Source of the DNA: Dioscorea cayenensis subsp. rotundata
Taxonomy: Eukaryota > Streptophyta > Magnoliopsida > Dioscoreales > Dioscoreaceae
DNA length: 64,000 bases
Assembly (NCBI RefSeq): GCF_009730915.1
Contig: NC_052494.1
Span: 558,001 to 622,000, forward strand
Direction of reading: 5' to 3'
Position numbers and translations under genes: made by a program. A model generated the notes under the pieces. It was not told the DNA's origin. It made no database searches and saw nothing but the letters and a program-made list of their open reading frames with translations. This document shows, in pieces, positions 38,151 to 48,548 of the stretch. The stretch's first letter is position 1. Each line of letters starts with the position of its first letter.

Positions 38151-38362
38151 TACAATTATTACTTATTTATAGTCTAAAATTTTCACATGATTAGGTACAA
38201 AATAATTACCACTTATTACTATTGACCTTCAAATATCATACATCCAATACATTAATGCTAGTTTCAAAAAAAATAATGATCATACCCAATATTTTAATAT
38301 TAGTACAATCACCTAGAAGTAAGTTAAAAGGCCTTTTTTCTTTTTCCTTATAATTTTAAATT

Positions 38363-38665
38363 GGTATAATGCCTGAATTGGTCCCTCTATTTTTCTCTCT
38401 CTTTCCTTTTGGTCCCTCTGCAAAAAAAATCGCCTCATTAATCACTATCTTCTTAAAAATGATCCAGATTTAGTCCCTCTATCCTTAATCTCTTGCGATC
38501 TAGTCGTCCCTCTACTTGAAAATACGATCAGAATAATTAATCTATTTTAGAGTAGAAAGGACTAAATAAACCATTTTCAAAGTAGAGGACTACTTGGGAC
38601 GTTTCACGAGTAGAGGGACCAAAAAGGAAAAAAGGAAAAATAGAGGGCCAAATTGAGATAATACT
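38363..38665. mobile_element. Foldback MITE with GGTCCCTCTA-type ends
   Basis: Left end GGTATAATGCCTGAATTGG then TCCCTCTATTTTTC. The right end on the opposite strand reads AGTATTATCTCAATTTGG then CCCTCTATTTTTCC. The inverted repeats are about 50 bp long with scattered mismatches. Noncoding. Confidence 0.7.
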
Positions 38666-38720
38666 CTTTCTAAAATCTTTTTAATTACTACCATTATATC
38701 TCTCAAATAGATTTATAAAT

Positions 38721-38995
38721 GGTATAATCATCCAAAAATAGGTCATGTATTTTGTCTCTCTCCCCTCTTTTAATCCATGCATTGAAAAACCACTCACATT
38801 GAGTCCTAGTACTACATAAAATAGATAAATTAAGTCCTTGTATATTTTGGTCCATGAACTCATAACCGATCACTATAAGGACCTGATTTATCCATTTTTA
38901 TATAGTACATGGACTCAATGTGAATGATTTCTAAGTACAAAAAGAACAAAATGAAAAGAGAGAAAAATATAAGAAATATTTTTAATGATTATACC
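38721..38995. mobile_element. Second palindromic MITE with GGTATAATCA ends
   Basis: A perfect 10-bp terminal inverted repeat GGTATAATCA/TGATTATACC. Inner matched blocks are CACTCACATTGAGTCC versus GGACTCAATGTGAATG and, near the middle, AAATAGATAAATTAAGTCCT versus AGGACCTGATTTATCCATTT. The ends resemble those of the element at 38363, so the two are related neighbours. Noncoding. Confidence 0.75.
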
Positions 38996-39844
38996 AAAAC
39001 ATATGATTTTTATAAAAAAATGTTGTGCCAAAAAGAGATATTTAATAATTTGGGACTATATATGGTGCATATTGTAACCATGTGAATCTTTTCCAAAATT
39101 CAAGCAAAACAATAAAAAATAAAAAATAATAAAAAATTTGGACTTATTGTGAGTGTGTATACATTTCATTCTACAAACATAAGATAAGGTTGCATGCCTC
39201 CTAACACAAAAGCATCTTTCCCTTTTTATCAAGCCAAACAACACCTTAAAAACAAAAAGAATGATCACATACACACATTATTATACTTCTTAATTTGGCC
39301 TTAATTTTTTTAATTATTTTTTAATGGTGATTAACAAGGACACATACAAAGCCTAACAACTTAAAATGAAAGGGAGACATTGCATGATGGGGGACAATTG
39401 AACAAGAACCAAACAAACAAAGTTCCAATCATAAGTGACTCTTAAACAGTCCAAACATTCATTCATCCATCATACATCCTTTTTAGCACCTCCATTTTTT
39501 CTTTTGGTTTCTTTGGAGTTATTCCATTCTAATATATATATATATATATATAAATAAATAAGAAAGATAAGGGAAAGGGTTTGATCCTATCTTGTTTTCA
39601 AGTTATTTGGATGATATTTTGCAAGCAAAATTATATCTATAAGAATAGTGTGGTGAGGATAAATAAATAGTTTATCAATATGCTTGTTATCCATATCTCT
39701 AAAATTATCTATTTAGTTGTGGAAAAAAAAATTAAATTTATTTTTATAATAATTTCATATTTTTAAACCTTGATTAGAAATTTCATAAGAAGAAGTGCAT
39801 GATTTGATAAATTAAGCCCATAAGCGAAGTTCATAGAGTCAGAC
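38996..39844. other. AT-rich intergenic DNA
   Basis: No gene seen. A TA run lies at 39532-39551. Confidence 0.5.
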
Positions 39845-40275
39845 CAATGGACGGCTAGGATGATTGGGCCCCACCACCAGGATTCATCGTGATCAGCGGA
39901 TCACCATCATAGCTACACTGTAACCATCCGGTGTTCTCTTCACGACACGTGGCCATGATCCGCATCTCGGCCGCACATTCTTCACATCACACACAAATCT
40001 CAAAGCAATCACTAAAGCAATCACTGGACATTAACTAATTATTTATTTAATTATTTAATTATTTATTCTTCTGGGCTTGGAGTTTTCCGTTATTGTATTA
40101 GTTCCCTCATTTGCATGACTAAACCTACATAAATGATCACACTAAACAAATAATTAAATTATTCACTAACAAAATCATGTTAAAATTATAGCTACGAATC
40201 TGTAAAATAATAATAATAAAACATATATAGAGGAACACAGAAATTTTTTTTTATAAATTTTTTCATATAAAAATG
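39845..40275 (-). repeat. Right arm of the long inverted repeat
   Basis: Reverse-complement partner of 27800-28256. Contains GGACGGCTAGGATGATTGGG followed by CCC (a TGGGCC-type site), then CGACACGTGG (G-box, 39943-39952). Conservation is highest in the G-box core and lower in the AT-rich outer part. Confidence 0.85.
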
Positions 40276-40413
40276 TATATTTATGGAGTTTTGCAAAGAT
40301 TTTATAAATAATTGCTCACTTTTATGTCTCAATAGATAAATATGTGTATGCTGTTTTTAAAGAGAAAAGAGGAAAACTTAAATAATGAAAAAAAATAAAT
40401 AAATAAACAAATA

Positions 40414-40655
40414 CTCCCTCTTTTTTATCTGTCGTGAATAATTGAATTTGGTTATTTCACATAATTTAATAAAAAATTAATTATCTTCCCAAAATTACCC
40501 ATAATTTATATTCTCTCTCATATTAAATTTAAAGAAGAAAATTGAATAGAGTGTTAGGATAATTTTGGAAAAAAATAATAAATATTTCTTGATGTTTAAA
40601 AATAATAGATAAAAAAGAACATGGGTTTATGACAGATAAAAAGAAACGGAGAGAG
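40414..40655. mobile_element. Stowaway-like MITE, 242 bp
   Basis: Flanked by TA on both sides (40412-40413 and 40656-40657). Ends CTCCCTCTTTTTTATCTGTC and, inverted, GACAGATAAAAAGAAACGGA then GAGAG. The TA target and CTCCCTC-type ends are those of Stowaway (Tc1/mariner) MITEs. It lies just beyond the last recognisable exon of the formamidase pseudogene. Confidence 0.85.
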
Positions 40656-40710
40656 TAATAGATAAAACAGGGAGCTGATCTAAAATGGCAAGAATTGCGC
40701 AAATGCTTAC

Positions 40711-42526
40711 TTGAGTTCAAGGAATCCACTCATTTCTATTGCTCCACAGAATGAAACTTCACCATCACCCTGAGAGAAGTGCATGTCACCTGTACTTAGA
40801 TTCGCGCCGTCGACAAACACTGGAAGGTATACTTTTGAACCTCTACTGAGGTTTTTGATATCACAATTTCCGCCATTTTCTCTTCCCGGGATCGTCCTTG
40901 CAGCCTCATTCACAATCTTTTCCCATACAGAACTTCCTTCTTTGATCTACAATTTTGTTCTCATAATGCAGTAAGTAATGCACCAAAATATCGGTTTTTA
41001 TAATTCAGTGAAATGACACAAAGAAAGTGTTCTTAAATATGCAAAATGTACCATTCCAAGGAGCCAACCTTCCGCAGTCGGTGGGCAGGCTAATACGGTT
41101 TCTGGTGCAAGACTTCCACTGTCAAACAATTTTTTCTCTCTTTCATTCCATTCCATATATTTAGAAGTTCATGCGATGTTGCCATTCCAATCACCCTGGG
41201 ATGAGTTAAGCCAGGAAATCGTACCCCTGTCAAACATCGGAGAGTTTTACATTGCCAATCATTCGTGAGTGTCCTGTATTGAAATTGTTCTACTTAGTAA
41301 AATGGTGAGATGTGCAGTTATACCAGGAATATGAGGAGAATATGCATATATTCTATCAAAATACCAAATAGCTTTTGTTGCGACGGGGAAATGATCAGTT
41401 GAAAACCCACCACTGTTTTCTCTATCGAGTGTTGCAGTATATCCCTATTCATCTGCCGGAAGAGGTCCCAAGTTGCATATTTCAACAACAAGAAGATCCC
41501 CAGGCTTGGCTGGAATGCCTTCCTTGTCAAAAACCTTTATTGGCCCACTTAGATAATGTGCCTGCAAGAGTAATCATCATTCACTGCTAGTTTATACTCA
41601 ATTTATTGAGAGCTTAAAAGCACACTTTTGAATTCTAATCCTATTTCAGGCATTTAGTTCATGCTCAAGCTCGAGTTAACTAGATCATGCTATTGCAAAG
41701 CAGATTTAAACCAAGAAAGGGACAAATCAAAGGGCATAACTCAGAAAAATGAAGACAAATATTCTAAAGTATGACTCTATTTGCAAGTATCAATCAGGGC
41801 ATCAGTTTTTCATTGATTCGATCATACAAAAAGTTACTAATAATTTATTTCGCATTTGAGTTGGGCCTCAACACATCTATGTCCAAACTTTCTGCAGTCA
41901 GTTTTTGTGCGGCTCTAATATGATATTGTGGTTTCAGTTGTCCTTTTTGTGTTGGCTGTTGTGCTTGGGCAATAAAAATAATTCAAGAACTACATAATTT
42001 CAGTGTCCCTTGTTCATCATTGTATTTCTATGTCCTTGTCTCTAATATTTCCCATACCTAAAGGGTAAGCTTGGTTGGACAGAGAACAGAACAAGGGAAC
42101 AGAGAAAGAGAAGGAAAACCACTTCAACACATTTGGTTGAATGAAGAAAATCAAATCGATAATCACTAAAAATATGTCAACAGAATTTGTACCCTAGGCA
42201 CAACTAAAAGAGAATTCTTTTTGCTAGTGATCAAAAATCATAGAGATCAGTTGCACTTTTCTCTTTGCAAAAATTAACAGAAAAAGGTTCCTTCCACTTA
42301 CGCCAACCAGGCTCACAAACTTAATATCCGTGGCAGAGTCATTATCTCCAATAGAATCTCCCGAGCAATCCACCATCTCCACTCTGAAGACCTCCCCTTC
42401 AGTAACATCTACAATCGGGGTCCGGGCGTATGTCCGGGTGCCAAAGGTTGTGGCATGGAAACTTTTGCTCCCATGGCTTCTTCTTCAAATCTATGGGGAT
42501 TACAACTATTGGAGTTGACAGAGCAT
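40711..42526 (-). pseudogene. Formamidase (acetamidase/formamidase family), decayed
   Basis: The family hydrolyses formamide to formate and ammonia. Four exons align in order on the minus strand. Exon 42526-42302 (PIDLKKKPWEQK..HN.WHPDI, then FRVEMVDCSGDS after a frameshift) has its start codon displaced by a missing base. Exon 41561-41324 (AHYLSGPIKVFDKEG, PAKPGDLLVVEICNLGPLP, DHFP.ATKAIWYF) has TAG in place of a conserved Trp codon after LPADE (about 41444). Exon 41226-41052 (VRFPGLTHPRVIG; LFDSGSLAPETVLACPPTAE) is broken by a 5-bp TGGAA duplication. Exon 40946-40711 is intact (KVYLPVFVDGANLS, DMHFSQGDGEVSFCGAIEMS). The C-terminal exons are absent; a Stowaway-like MITE lies where they should begin. 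Not functional as assembled. Confidence 0.88.
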
Positions 42527-42884
42527 TGCTGTTGCTCAGAAAGTATGATCTATTCTTAATTAAATGGCATGCTATGCATGAACAATTCAACAAGTAATAG
42601 TCATGTCGACATTAATGAATATCCCTTTCAAGGTTTTTGGTCCCCAAGGTACCAAAATAAACTCCCATCGGAGCCTAGCATTTGGCATTATACAAAAGTA
42701 ATTATCGGCTAGACTTTTCTTCGATCGCGACAGTTCAACAAAGAATTTCACAAACTGAGAATACAATGCATGGCTTTAACCTGTCTTTGTCCATGATAGC
42801 ATCAAATAATTCATTGAGATTTTTGAGATTCTATTGTATTACAAACTTAAACAAGATAACTCATGTCCTCTACTAAAAAAAGTT

Positions 42885-43250
42885 GATTATAATATGAACC
42901 TACAATTTAATAATGTCCCTCTTAAATCTTGTAAACCATAAACCCTAATCAATCAAGACATCACTGATTTCAGTGTTCTTTCCTCTATTTACTAACCCTA
43001 GGCATGAAGAAAACAAGATGGATAAGCAAATCAATATGTTAAAAATTCACTTTTTTGTTAAAAAGTTAATTATAGTATGAACCTGAAATTTAGTAATGCC
43101 CTCTAAAATGTGATTAACAAGTTAAAATCTTGTAAATCATAAACCCTAATCAATCAAGTCATCCTTGAATTTCAATATTCTTTCCTCTATTTGCTAACCC
43201 TAAACATGAAGAAACCAAGATGGACAAGCAAATCAATATACAGAAATTCT
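42885..43250. repeat. Tandem duplication, period about 186 bp
   Basis: Two diverged copies carry ATAAACCCTAATCAATCAAG, TTCTTTCCTCTATTT.CTAACCCTA, and CATGAAGAAA.CAAGAT.GA followed by AAGCAAATCAATAT. Both are also present in the downstream large copy (47287 onward). Noncoding, between the two formamidase first-exon copies. Confidence 0.75.
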
Positions 43251-43399
43251 CCTTTTTGTTTCTCTTCAACAAAATTTCATCTCTATCTTCAGAACAAACA
43301 CACCCAATTTCAATTACTATGAAACTAATACACATTGAATGAATTCACAGCTGAAACTGAAAGAAGATGAAGATTGAACTCACAGTAGAGAGATTCAAG

Positions 43400-43563
43400 G
43401 ACCTGATATTCATAAGAGTCACCCCCAATCCAGTTCACCATCTCCACTCTGAAGAGCTTCAGTTGCATCTACAACCATCAGTTAATGGGAGATGAAGCTT
43501 CTGCTTCCATGGCTTCTTCTTGACATCAATAGGAACTAGCGCTCTTAGGGATGGAGGAGCCAT
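43400..43563 (-). pseudogene. Second formamidase first-exon copy
   Basis: Minus-strand ATG at 43563 starts MAPPSLRALVPIDVKKKPWK, the family's N-terminus, but the region for the HNRWHPDIPP segment is replaced and a TGA follows after 34 codons. Beyond it, another frame reads LFRVEMVNWIGGDSYEY, matching the family. It lies upstream of the exon at 42302-42526, so there were probably two tandem formamidase genes, one reduced to its first exon. Codons for a run of Ala precede the ATG. Confidence 0.75.
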
Positions 43564-43846
43564 GGCTGCTGCTGCAGCAGCTGCAATGCTCGGAAGGAAG
43601 ACAGCAATGGAGGCTACTCATGAATCGAACCAATTCTTGCATCTGGCCATGAATGGTTTCTCTTTACTCTCGTTTTCTATATAATAACTAGGCATTTTCC
43701 CGGCTTCGCATCAGAGTTTTTAAAATTTTGCAAAGAATTTTTGAGATAATATCATATATAAAATTTTTAAAATTTTGCGAAAAAAATTTAAGATAATATT
43801 ATATATAAAATAATTTAATTAAATAACTCATACCATAAAAACTACT

Positions 43847-44038
43847 CTCTTTATTTTTTTTATCTGTCATAAACCCATGTTCCTTTTTACTTCCTCGATA
43901 AAAAAGAACGGAGGGAGTATATATCATTTTTTAACATCGAGACATTTATTATTATTATTTTATTAAATTATGTGAAATAACCAACTTTCTTAGTATGTGA
44001 AATTTGATTATTCAGATAAAAAAGAACGAAGGGAGTAT
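43847..44038. mobile_element. Truncated Stowaway-like MITE (copy A)
   Basis: Carries CTACTCTCTTTATTTTTTTT then ATCTGTCATAAACCCATG at one end and AGATAAAAAAGAACGAAGGG then AG at the other. An internal CGGAGGGAGTATA shows part of a second end. Copy B has the longer version at 48222-48548. Confidence 0.65.
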
Positions 44039-44653
44039 AATATACTTTGGATTTCAAAAGTCTTATAGACATTTATTGCATAAATAATTAAGTGTAATTA
44101 ATATTTTTCAATTATTAACATTATAAGTAATATAAATAAAAATTTAAATGATATTAAAAAAATTAAAATTATTTCTTGAAACGCTCTTGGAGTAGATTCT
44201 ACATCTACTTTAATAGTATGTATAGATAATAATATAATAAAAATTTTCATGCAAATTTTTTTTTCACGAAAACAACCAACATTATCCAACCCGTGTACTT
44301 TTCCAAGATGAAGGGTTTAGGCTAGGAGTCCTCGGCCCACAACTGATGATCTATTATTATTATTATTGTTTTCAAAAAATCTTGAATTCAATATATCATT
44401 TTCATTTTTTCACAATAACACTAAATACTGTTAAATACTGTTAGGTTACAAGTTTTTTAATATTTTTATTTTAATCTAATAATATAATCCTTTTATTTTT
44501 CATTTTTTTTCTTCTTTTTATACTTATTTTTTTAATTTCATAATTTGTTTCTTAATATTGTACTATAATACTAAAATACCAACATTGACGATGAAAGATC
44601 TCGTCTTCAGGAGTTAAGCACAAGCTCATTTAGGGGTGTCAATACTTAGTCCG

Positions 44654-45653
44654 NNNNNNNNNNNNNNNNNNNNNNNNNNNNNNNNNNNNNNNNNNNNNNN
44701 NNNNNNNNNNNNNNNNNNNNNNNNNNNNNNNNNNNNNNNNNNNNNNNNNNNNNNNNNNNNNNNNNNNNNNNNNNNNNNNNNNNNNNNNNNNNNNNNNNNN
44801 NNNNNNNNNNNNNNNNNNNNNNNNNNNNNNNNNNNNNNNNNNNNNNNNNNNNNNNNNNNNNNNNNNNNNNNNNNNNNNNNNNNNNNNNNNNNNNNNNNNN
44901 NNNNNNNNNNNNNNNNNNNNNNNNNNNNNNNNNNNNNNNNNNNNNNNNNNNNNNNNNNNNNNNNNNNNNNNNNNNNNNNNNNNNNNNNNNNNNNNNNNNN
45001 NNNNNNNNNNNNNNNNNNNNNNNNNNNNNNNNNNNNNNNNNNNNNNNNNNNNNNNNNNNNNNNNNNNNNNNNNNNNNNNNNNNNNNNNNNNNNNNNNNNN
45101 NNNNNNNNNNNNNNNNNNNNNNNNNNNNNNNNNNNNNNNNNNNNNNNNNNNNNNNNNNNNNNNNNNNNNNNNNNNNNNNNNNNNNNNNNNNNNNNNNNNN
45201 NNNNNNNNNNNNNNNNNNNNNNNNNNNNNNNNNNNNNNNNNNNNNNNNNNNNNNNNNNNNNNNNNNNNNNNNNNNNNNNNNNNNNNNNNNNNNNNNNNNN
45301 NNNNNNNNNNNNNNNNNNNNNNNNNNNNNNNNNNNNNNNNNNNNNNNNNNNNNNNNNNNNNNNNNNNNNNNNNNNNNNNNNNNNNNNNNNNNNNNNNNNN
45401 NNNNNNNNNNNNNNNNNNNNNNNNNNNNNNNNNNNNNNNNNNNNNNNNNNNNNNNNNNNNNNNNNNNNNNNNNNNNNNNNNNNNNNNNNNNNNNNNNNNN
45501 NNNNNNNNNNNNNNNNNNNNNNNNNNNNNNNNNNNNNNNNNNNNNNNNNNNNNNNNNNNNNNNNNNNNNNNNNNNNNNNNNNNNNNNNNNNNNNNNNNNN
45601 NNNNNNNNNNNNNNNNNNNNNNNNNNNNNNNNNNNNNNNNNNNNNNNNNNNNN
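44654..45653. other. Assembly gap of exactly 1000 N
   Basis: A placeholder gap. The sequence to its left ends TACTTAGTCCG inside a hAT-like MITE. The sequence to its right starts at the equivalent of base 41274. The two contig ends therefore overlap rather than being separated by unknown DNA. Confidence 0.99.
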
Positions 45654-45704
45654 CTGTATTGAAATTGTTCTACTTAGTAAAAATGGTGAGATGTGCAGTT
45701 ATAC

Positions 45705-46926
45705 CAGGAATATGAGGAGAATATGCATATATTCTATCAAAATACCAAATAGCTTTTGTTGCGACGGGGAAATGATCAGTTGAAAACCCACCACTGTTTT
45801 CTCTATCGAGTGTTGCAGTATATCCCTATTCATCTGCCGGAAGAGGTCCCAAGTTGCATATTTCAACAACAAGAAGATCCCCAGGCTTGGCTGGAATGCC
45901 TTCCTTGTCAAAAACCTTTATTGGCCCACTTAGATAATGTGCCTGCAAGAGTAATCATCATTCACTGCTAGTTTATACTCAATTTATTGAGAGCTTAAAA
46001 GCACACTTTTGAATTCTAATCCTATTTCAGGCATTTAGTTCATGCTCAAGCTCGAGTTAACTAGATCATGCTATTGCAAAGCAGATTTAATCCGATGAAA
46101 GTTAAACCAAGAAAGGGACAAATCAAAGGGCATAACTTAGAAAAATGAAGACAAATATTCTAAAGTATGACTCTATTTGCAAGTATCAATCAGGGCATCA
46201 GTTTTTCATTGATTCGATCATACAAAAAGTTACTAATAATTTATTTCGCATTTGAGTTGGGCCTCAACACATCTATGTTCAAACTTTCTGCAGACAGTTT
46301 TTGTGCGGCTCTAATATGATATTGTGGTTTCAGTTGTCCTTTTTGTGTTGCCTGTTGTGCTTGGGCAATAAAAATAATTCAAGAACTACATAATTTCAGT
46401 GTCCCTTGTTCATCATTGTATTTCTATGTCCTTGTCTCTAATATTTCCCATACCTAAAGGGTAAGCTTGGTTGGACAGAGAACAGAACAAGGGAACAGAG
46501 AAAGAGAAGGAAAACCACTTCAACACATTTGATTGAATGAAGAAAATCAAATCGATAATCACTAAAAATATGTCAACAGAATTTGTACCCTAGGCACAAC
46601 TAAAAGAGAGAATTCTTTTGCTAGTGATCAAAATCATAGAGATCAGTTGCACTTTTCTCTTTGCAAAAATTAACAGAAAAAAAAAGGTTCCTTCCACTTA
46701 CGCCAACCAGGCTCACAAACTTAATATCCGTGGCAGAGTCATTATCTCCAATAGAATCTCCCGAGCAATCCACCATCTCCACTCTGAAGACCTCCCCTTC
46801 AGTAACATCTACAATCGGGGTCCGGGCGTATGTCCGGGTGCCACAGGTTGTGGCATGGAAACTTTTGCTCCCATGGCTTCTTCTTCAAATCTATGGGGAT
46901 TACAACTATTGGAGTTGACAGAGCAT
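45705..46926 (-). pseudogene. Formamidase pseudogene, second copy (5' part)
   Basis: Minus-strand exons 46926-46702 (PIDLKKKPWEQK) and 45942-45705 (KPGDLLVVEICNLGPLP; DHFP.ATKAIWYF). It carries the same displaced start, the same frameshift and the same in-frame TAG as the copy at 40.7-42.5 kb. The downstream exons fall off the contig end. Confidence 0.85.
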
Positions 46927-47802
46927 TGCTGTTGCTCAGAAAGTATGATCTATTCTTAATTAAATGGCATGCTATGCATGAACAATTCAACAAGTAATAG
47001 TCATGTCGACATTAATGAATATCCCTTTCAAGGTTTTTTTGGTCCCCAAGGTACCAAAATAAACTCCCCATCGGAGCCTAGCATTTGGCATTATACAAAA
47101 GTAATTATCGGCTAGACTTTTTCTTCGATCGCGACAGTTCAACAAAGAATTTCACAAACTGAGAATACAATGCATGGCTTTAACCTGTCTTTGTCCATGA
47201 TAGCATCAAATAATTCATTGAGATTTTTGAGATTCTATTGTATTACAAACTTAAACAAGATAACTCATGTCCTCTACTAAAAAAAGTTGATTATAATATG
47301 AACCTACAATTTAATAATGTCCCTCTTAATCCTTGTAAACCATAAACCCTAATCAATCAAGACATCACTGATTTCAGTGTTCTTTCCTCTATTTACTAAC
47401 CCTAGGCATGAAGAAAACAAGATTGATAAGCAAATCAATATGTTAAAAATTCACTTTTTTGTTAAAAAGTTAATTATAGTATGAACCTGAAATTTAGTAA
47501 TGCCCTCTAAAATGTGATTAACAAGTTAAAATCTTGTAAATCATAAACCCTAATCAATCAAGTCATCCTTGATTTCAATATTCTTTCCTCTATTTGCTAA
47601 CCCTAAACATGAAGAAACCAAGATGGACAAGCAAATCAATATACAGAAATTCTCCTTTTTGTTTCTCTTCAACAAAATTTCATCCCTATCTTCAGAACAA
47701 ACACACCCAATTTCAATTACTATGAAACTAATACACATTGAATGAATTCACAGCTGAAACTGAAAGAAGATGAAGATTGAACTCACAGTAGAGAGATTCA
47801 AG

Positions 47803-47966
47803 GACCTGATATTCATAAGAGTCACCCCCAATCCAGTTCACCATCTCCACTCTGAAGAGCTTCAGTTGCATCTACAACCATCAGTAAATGGGAGAGGAAG
47901 CTTCTGCTTCCATGGCTTCTTCTTGACATCAATAGGAACTAGCGCTCTTAGGGATGGAGGAGCCAT
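47803..47966 (-). pseudogene. Second formamidase first-exon copy, in copy B
   Basis: The equivalent of 43400-43563. The ATG at 47966 opens the same MAPPSLRALVPIDVKKKPWK frame with the same early stop. Confidence 0.7.
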
Positions 47967-48153
47967 GGCTGCAGCTGCAGCAGCTGCAATGCTCGGAAGG
48001 AAGACAGCAATGGAGGCTACTCATGAATCGAACCAATTCTTGCATCTGGCCATGAATGGTTTCTCTTTACTCTCGTTTTTTATATAATAACTAGGCATTT
48101 TCCCGGCTTCGCATCAGAGTTTTTAAAATTTTGCTAAAAATTTTTGAGATAAT

Positions 48154-48194
<41 letters not shown>

Positions 48195-48221
48195 ATTTAA
48201 TTAAACAATTCCTACCATAAA

Positions 48222-48548
48222 AACTACTCTCTCTGTTCTTTTTTATCTGTTATGAACTCATATTCCTTTTTACTTCATATGTTCTTTTTTATCTGTCATA
48301 AACCCACAGATAAAAAGAAACGGAGGGAATATCTATCATTTTTTAACATCGAGACATTTTTTTCCAAAATTACCCTAATACTTTTTTCAATTCTCTTCTT
48401 GAAATTTAATATAAGAAAACAATGTGAATATATAAATTATGGGTAATTTTGGAAAAATAACTAATTTTTTATTAAATTATATGAAATAACCAACTTTTTT
48501 TGGTATGTGAAATTCCGTTATTCAGATAAAAAAGAACGAAGGGAGTAT
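48222..48548. mobile_element. Stowaway-like MITE (copy B, longer form)
   Basis: Begins CTACTCTCTCTGTTCTTTTT and ends AGATAAAAAAGAACGAAGGG then AG. It contains an internal, inverted second end (TTTTATCTGTCATAAACC followed by ACAGATAAAAAGAAACGGAG), suggesting one Stowaway inserted into another. A 29-bp TA run lies at 48160-48188 before it. Confidence 0.65.

Larger units (their letters stand above)
41274..44653. repeat. Large duplication, copy A
   Basis: 3380 bp nearly identical, in direct orientation, to 45654-49140 and, after the Harbinger insertion, 56308 onward. Differences are scattered single bases and small indels: a 14-bp segment (TCCGATGAAAGTTA) absent here, and differing TA and MITE lengths. 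It ends exactly at the N gap within a hAT-like MITE. Confidence 0.95.

Noticed and set aside
27800..40275. The inverted repeats as ends of one 12-kb transposon
   Set aside because: The arms are noncoding, enclose an ordinary NPH3/BTB gene and several unrelated MITEs, and show no flanking target duplication that I could read.
44636..45715. Long open frame across the second gap
   Set aside because: Made of unknown bases between two contig ends.
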